Shown here in pieces: positions 54,802 through 55,068 of a stretch of DNA of 55,068 bases. Location: positions 1 to 55,068 of the forward strand of contig CALEZI010000052.1 in NCBI GenBank assembly GCA_937928755.1, written 5' to 3'. A program made the position numbers and the translations under genes. The first letter of the stretch is position 1; each line of letters begins with the position of its first letter. The notes under the pieces were generated by a model. The model saw only the letters and a list, made by a program, of their open reading frames with translations, ran no database searches and was not told the DNA's origin. Source of the DNA: an uncultured Rhodanobacteraceae bacterium. Lineage in GTDB: Bacteria > Pseudomonadota > Gammaproteobacteria > Xanthomonadales > SZUA-5.

Positions 54802-54823
54802 GGCCTGGAGAACCACTGCCTGA

Positions 54824-55068
54824 GGTGGGTCCAGACTTGTCTGGACGCCTTTCGCCCGTCCACTCAAGAGCGTCCAGACAAGTCTGGACCCACCAAAGCA
54901 ACCGCTTGTGGACCCACCAAAGCAACCGCTTGTGGACCCACCAAGGCAACTGCTTGAAGACCCACCAAGGCAACCGCTTGGAGACCCACCAAGGCAACCG
55001 CTTGCGCGCTCCTGTGGGTCCAGACTTGTCTGGACGCCTTTCGCCCGTCCACTCAAGAGCGTCCAGAC
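54824..55068. repeat. Palindrome plus 24-bp tandem repeat cluster
   Basis: The TCCAGAC-TT-GTCTGGA palindrome family found in the hyf-like operon recurs here. A block of about 56 bp, including two inverted copies, is at 54824-54879 and again at 55013-55068. Between them lie five 24-bp tandem units beginning GACCCACCAA (54887, 54911, 54935, 54959, 54983). The cluster continues past the window end. No gene is present. Confidence 0.9.

Noticed and set aside
54887..55006. Five 24-bp tandem units, considered as a CRISPR array
   Set aside because: Units are contiguous with no unique spacers between repeats.

Overview
The window is high-GC DNA from a gammaproteobacterium, most likely of the order Lysobacterales (Xanthomonadales). 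The evidence is indirect. Three secreted proteins carry an F-x-x-G-F/Y-E motif, at the C-terminus in two of them. A TGTAGGAGCG-type paired palindrome is present. The two regulatory kinase modules are the ECF-sigma plus Ser/Thr-kinase type, and the cas proteins resemble the Pseudomonas aeruginosa type I-F set almost residue for residue at catalytic positions. No rRNA or tRNA gene was found.

Layout. 1-17513: an envelope and secretion region holding a partial ankyrin-like secreted protein, a 2,826-residue secreted repeat protein, an ECF sigma/Ser-Thr kinase pair, a parallel beta-helix protein, an unknown secreted protein and a P-domain/FG-GAP protein. 17537-30896: a complete type I-F CRISPR-Cas locus (cas1, cas2-3, csy1, csy2, csy3, cas6f, all on the minus strand) with a 68-repeat array downstream of cas6f. 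A 1.0 kb insert on the opposite strand separates cas2-3 from csy1 and contains a vapBC toxin-antitoxin pair. 31129-31364: a frameshifted DUF433 gene. 31438-39299: a six-gene complex I/hydrogenase-4-like operon (hyfB-C-E-F-G-I order) whose catalytic subunit lacks the nickel-iron cysteines, so it looks like an energy-converting hydrogenase-related (Ehr) complex. Two large repeat structures interrupt it. 39427-41295: an XRE regulator, an unknown protein and a spermidine-synthase-like protein. 41393-49998: two tandem ECF-like sigma factors, a kinase with a propeller-like extracytoplasmic part and a TonB-dependent receptor, the last three genes overlapping stop to start. 50123-55068: threonine dehydrogenase, a second PIN toxin-antitoxin pair, a BNR/sortilin-like lipoprotein and palindromic/tandem repeats.

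Main discovery. The vapBC insert holds two degenerate CRISPR repeats (25920-25947 and 25960-25987) flanking a 12-nt spacer immediately upstream of vapB. That spacer matches a site 103 bp upstream in the same intergenic region (25845-25856). The only mismatches are at spacer positions 6 and 12, which type I-F complexes flip out and do not pair, and a 5'-CC PAM lies directly next to the site. This looks like a CreA/CreR-type crRNA-like guide that would let the Csy complex repress a promoter in the csy1-vapBC intergenic region. Cas6f cutting at the second hairpin would also set the 5' end of vapBC mRNA. In effect the CRISPR effector may control, and be protected by, an embedded protein toxin-antitoxin pair.
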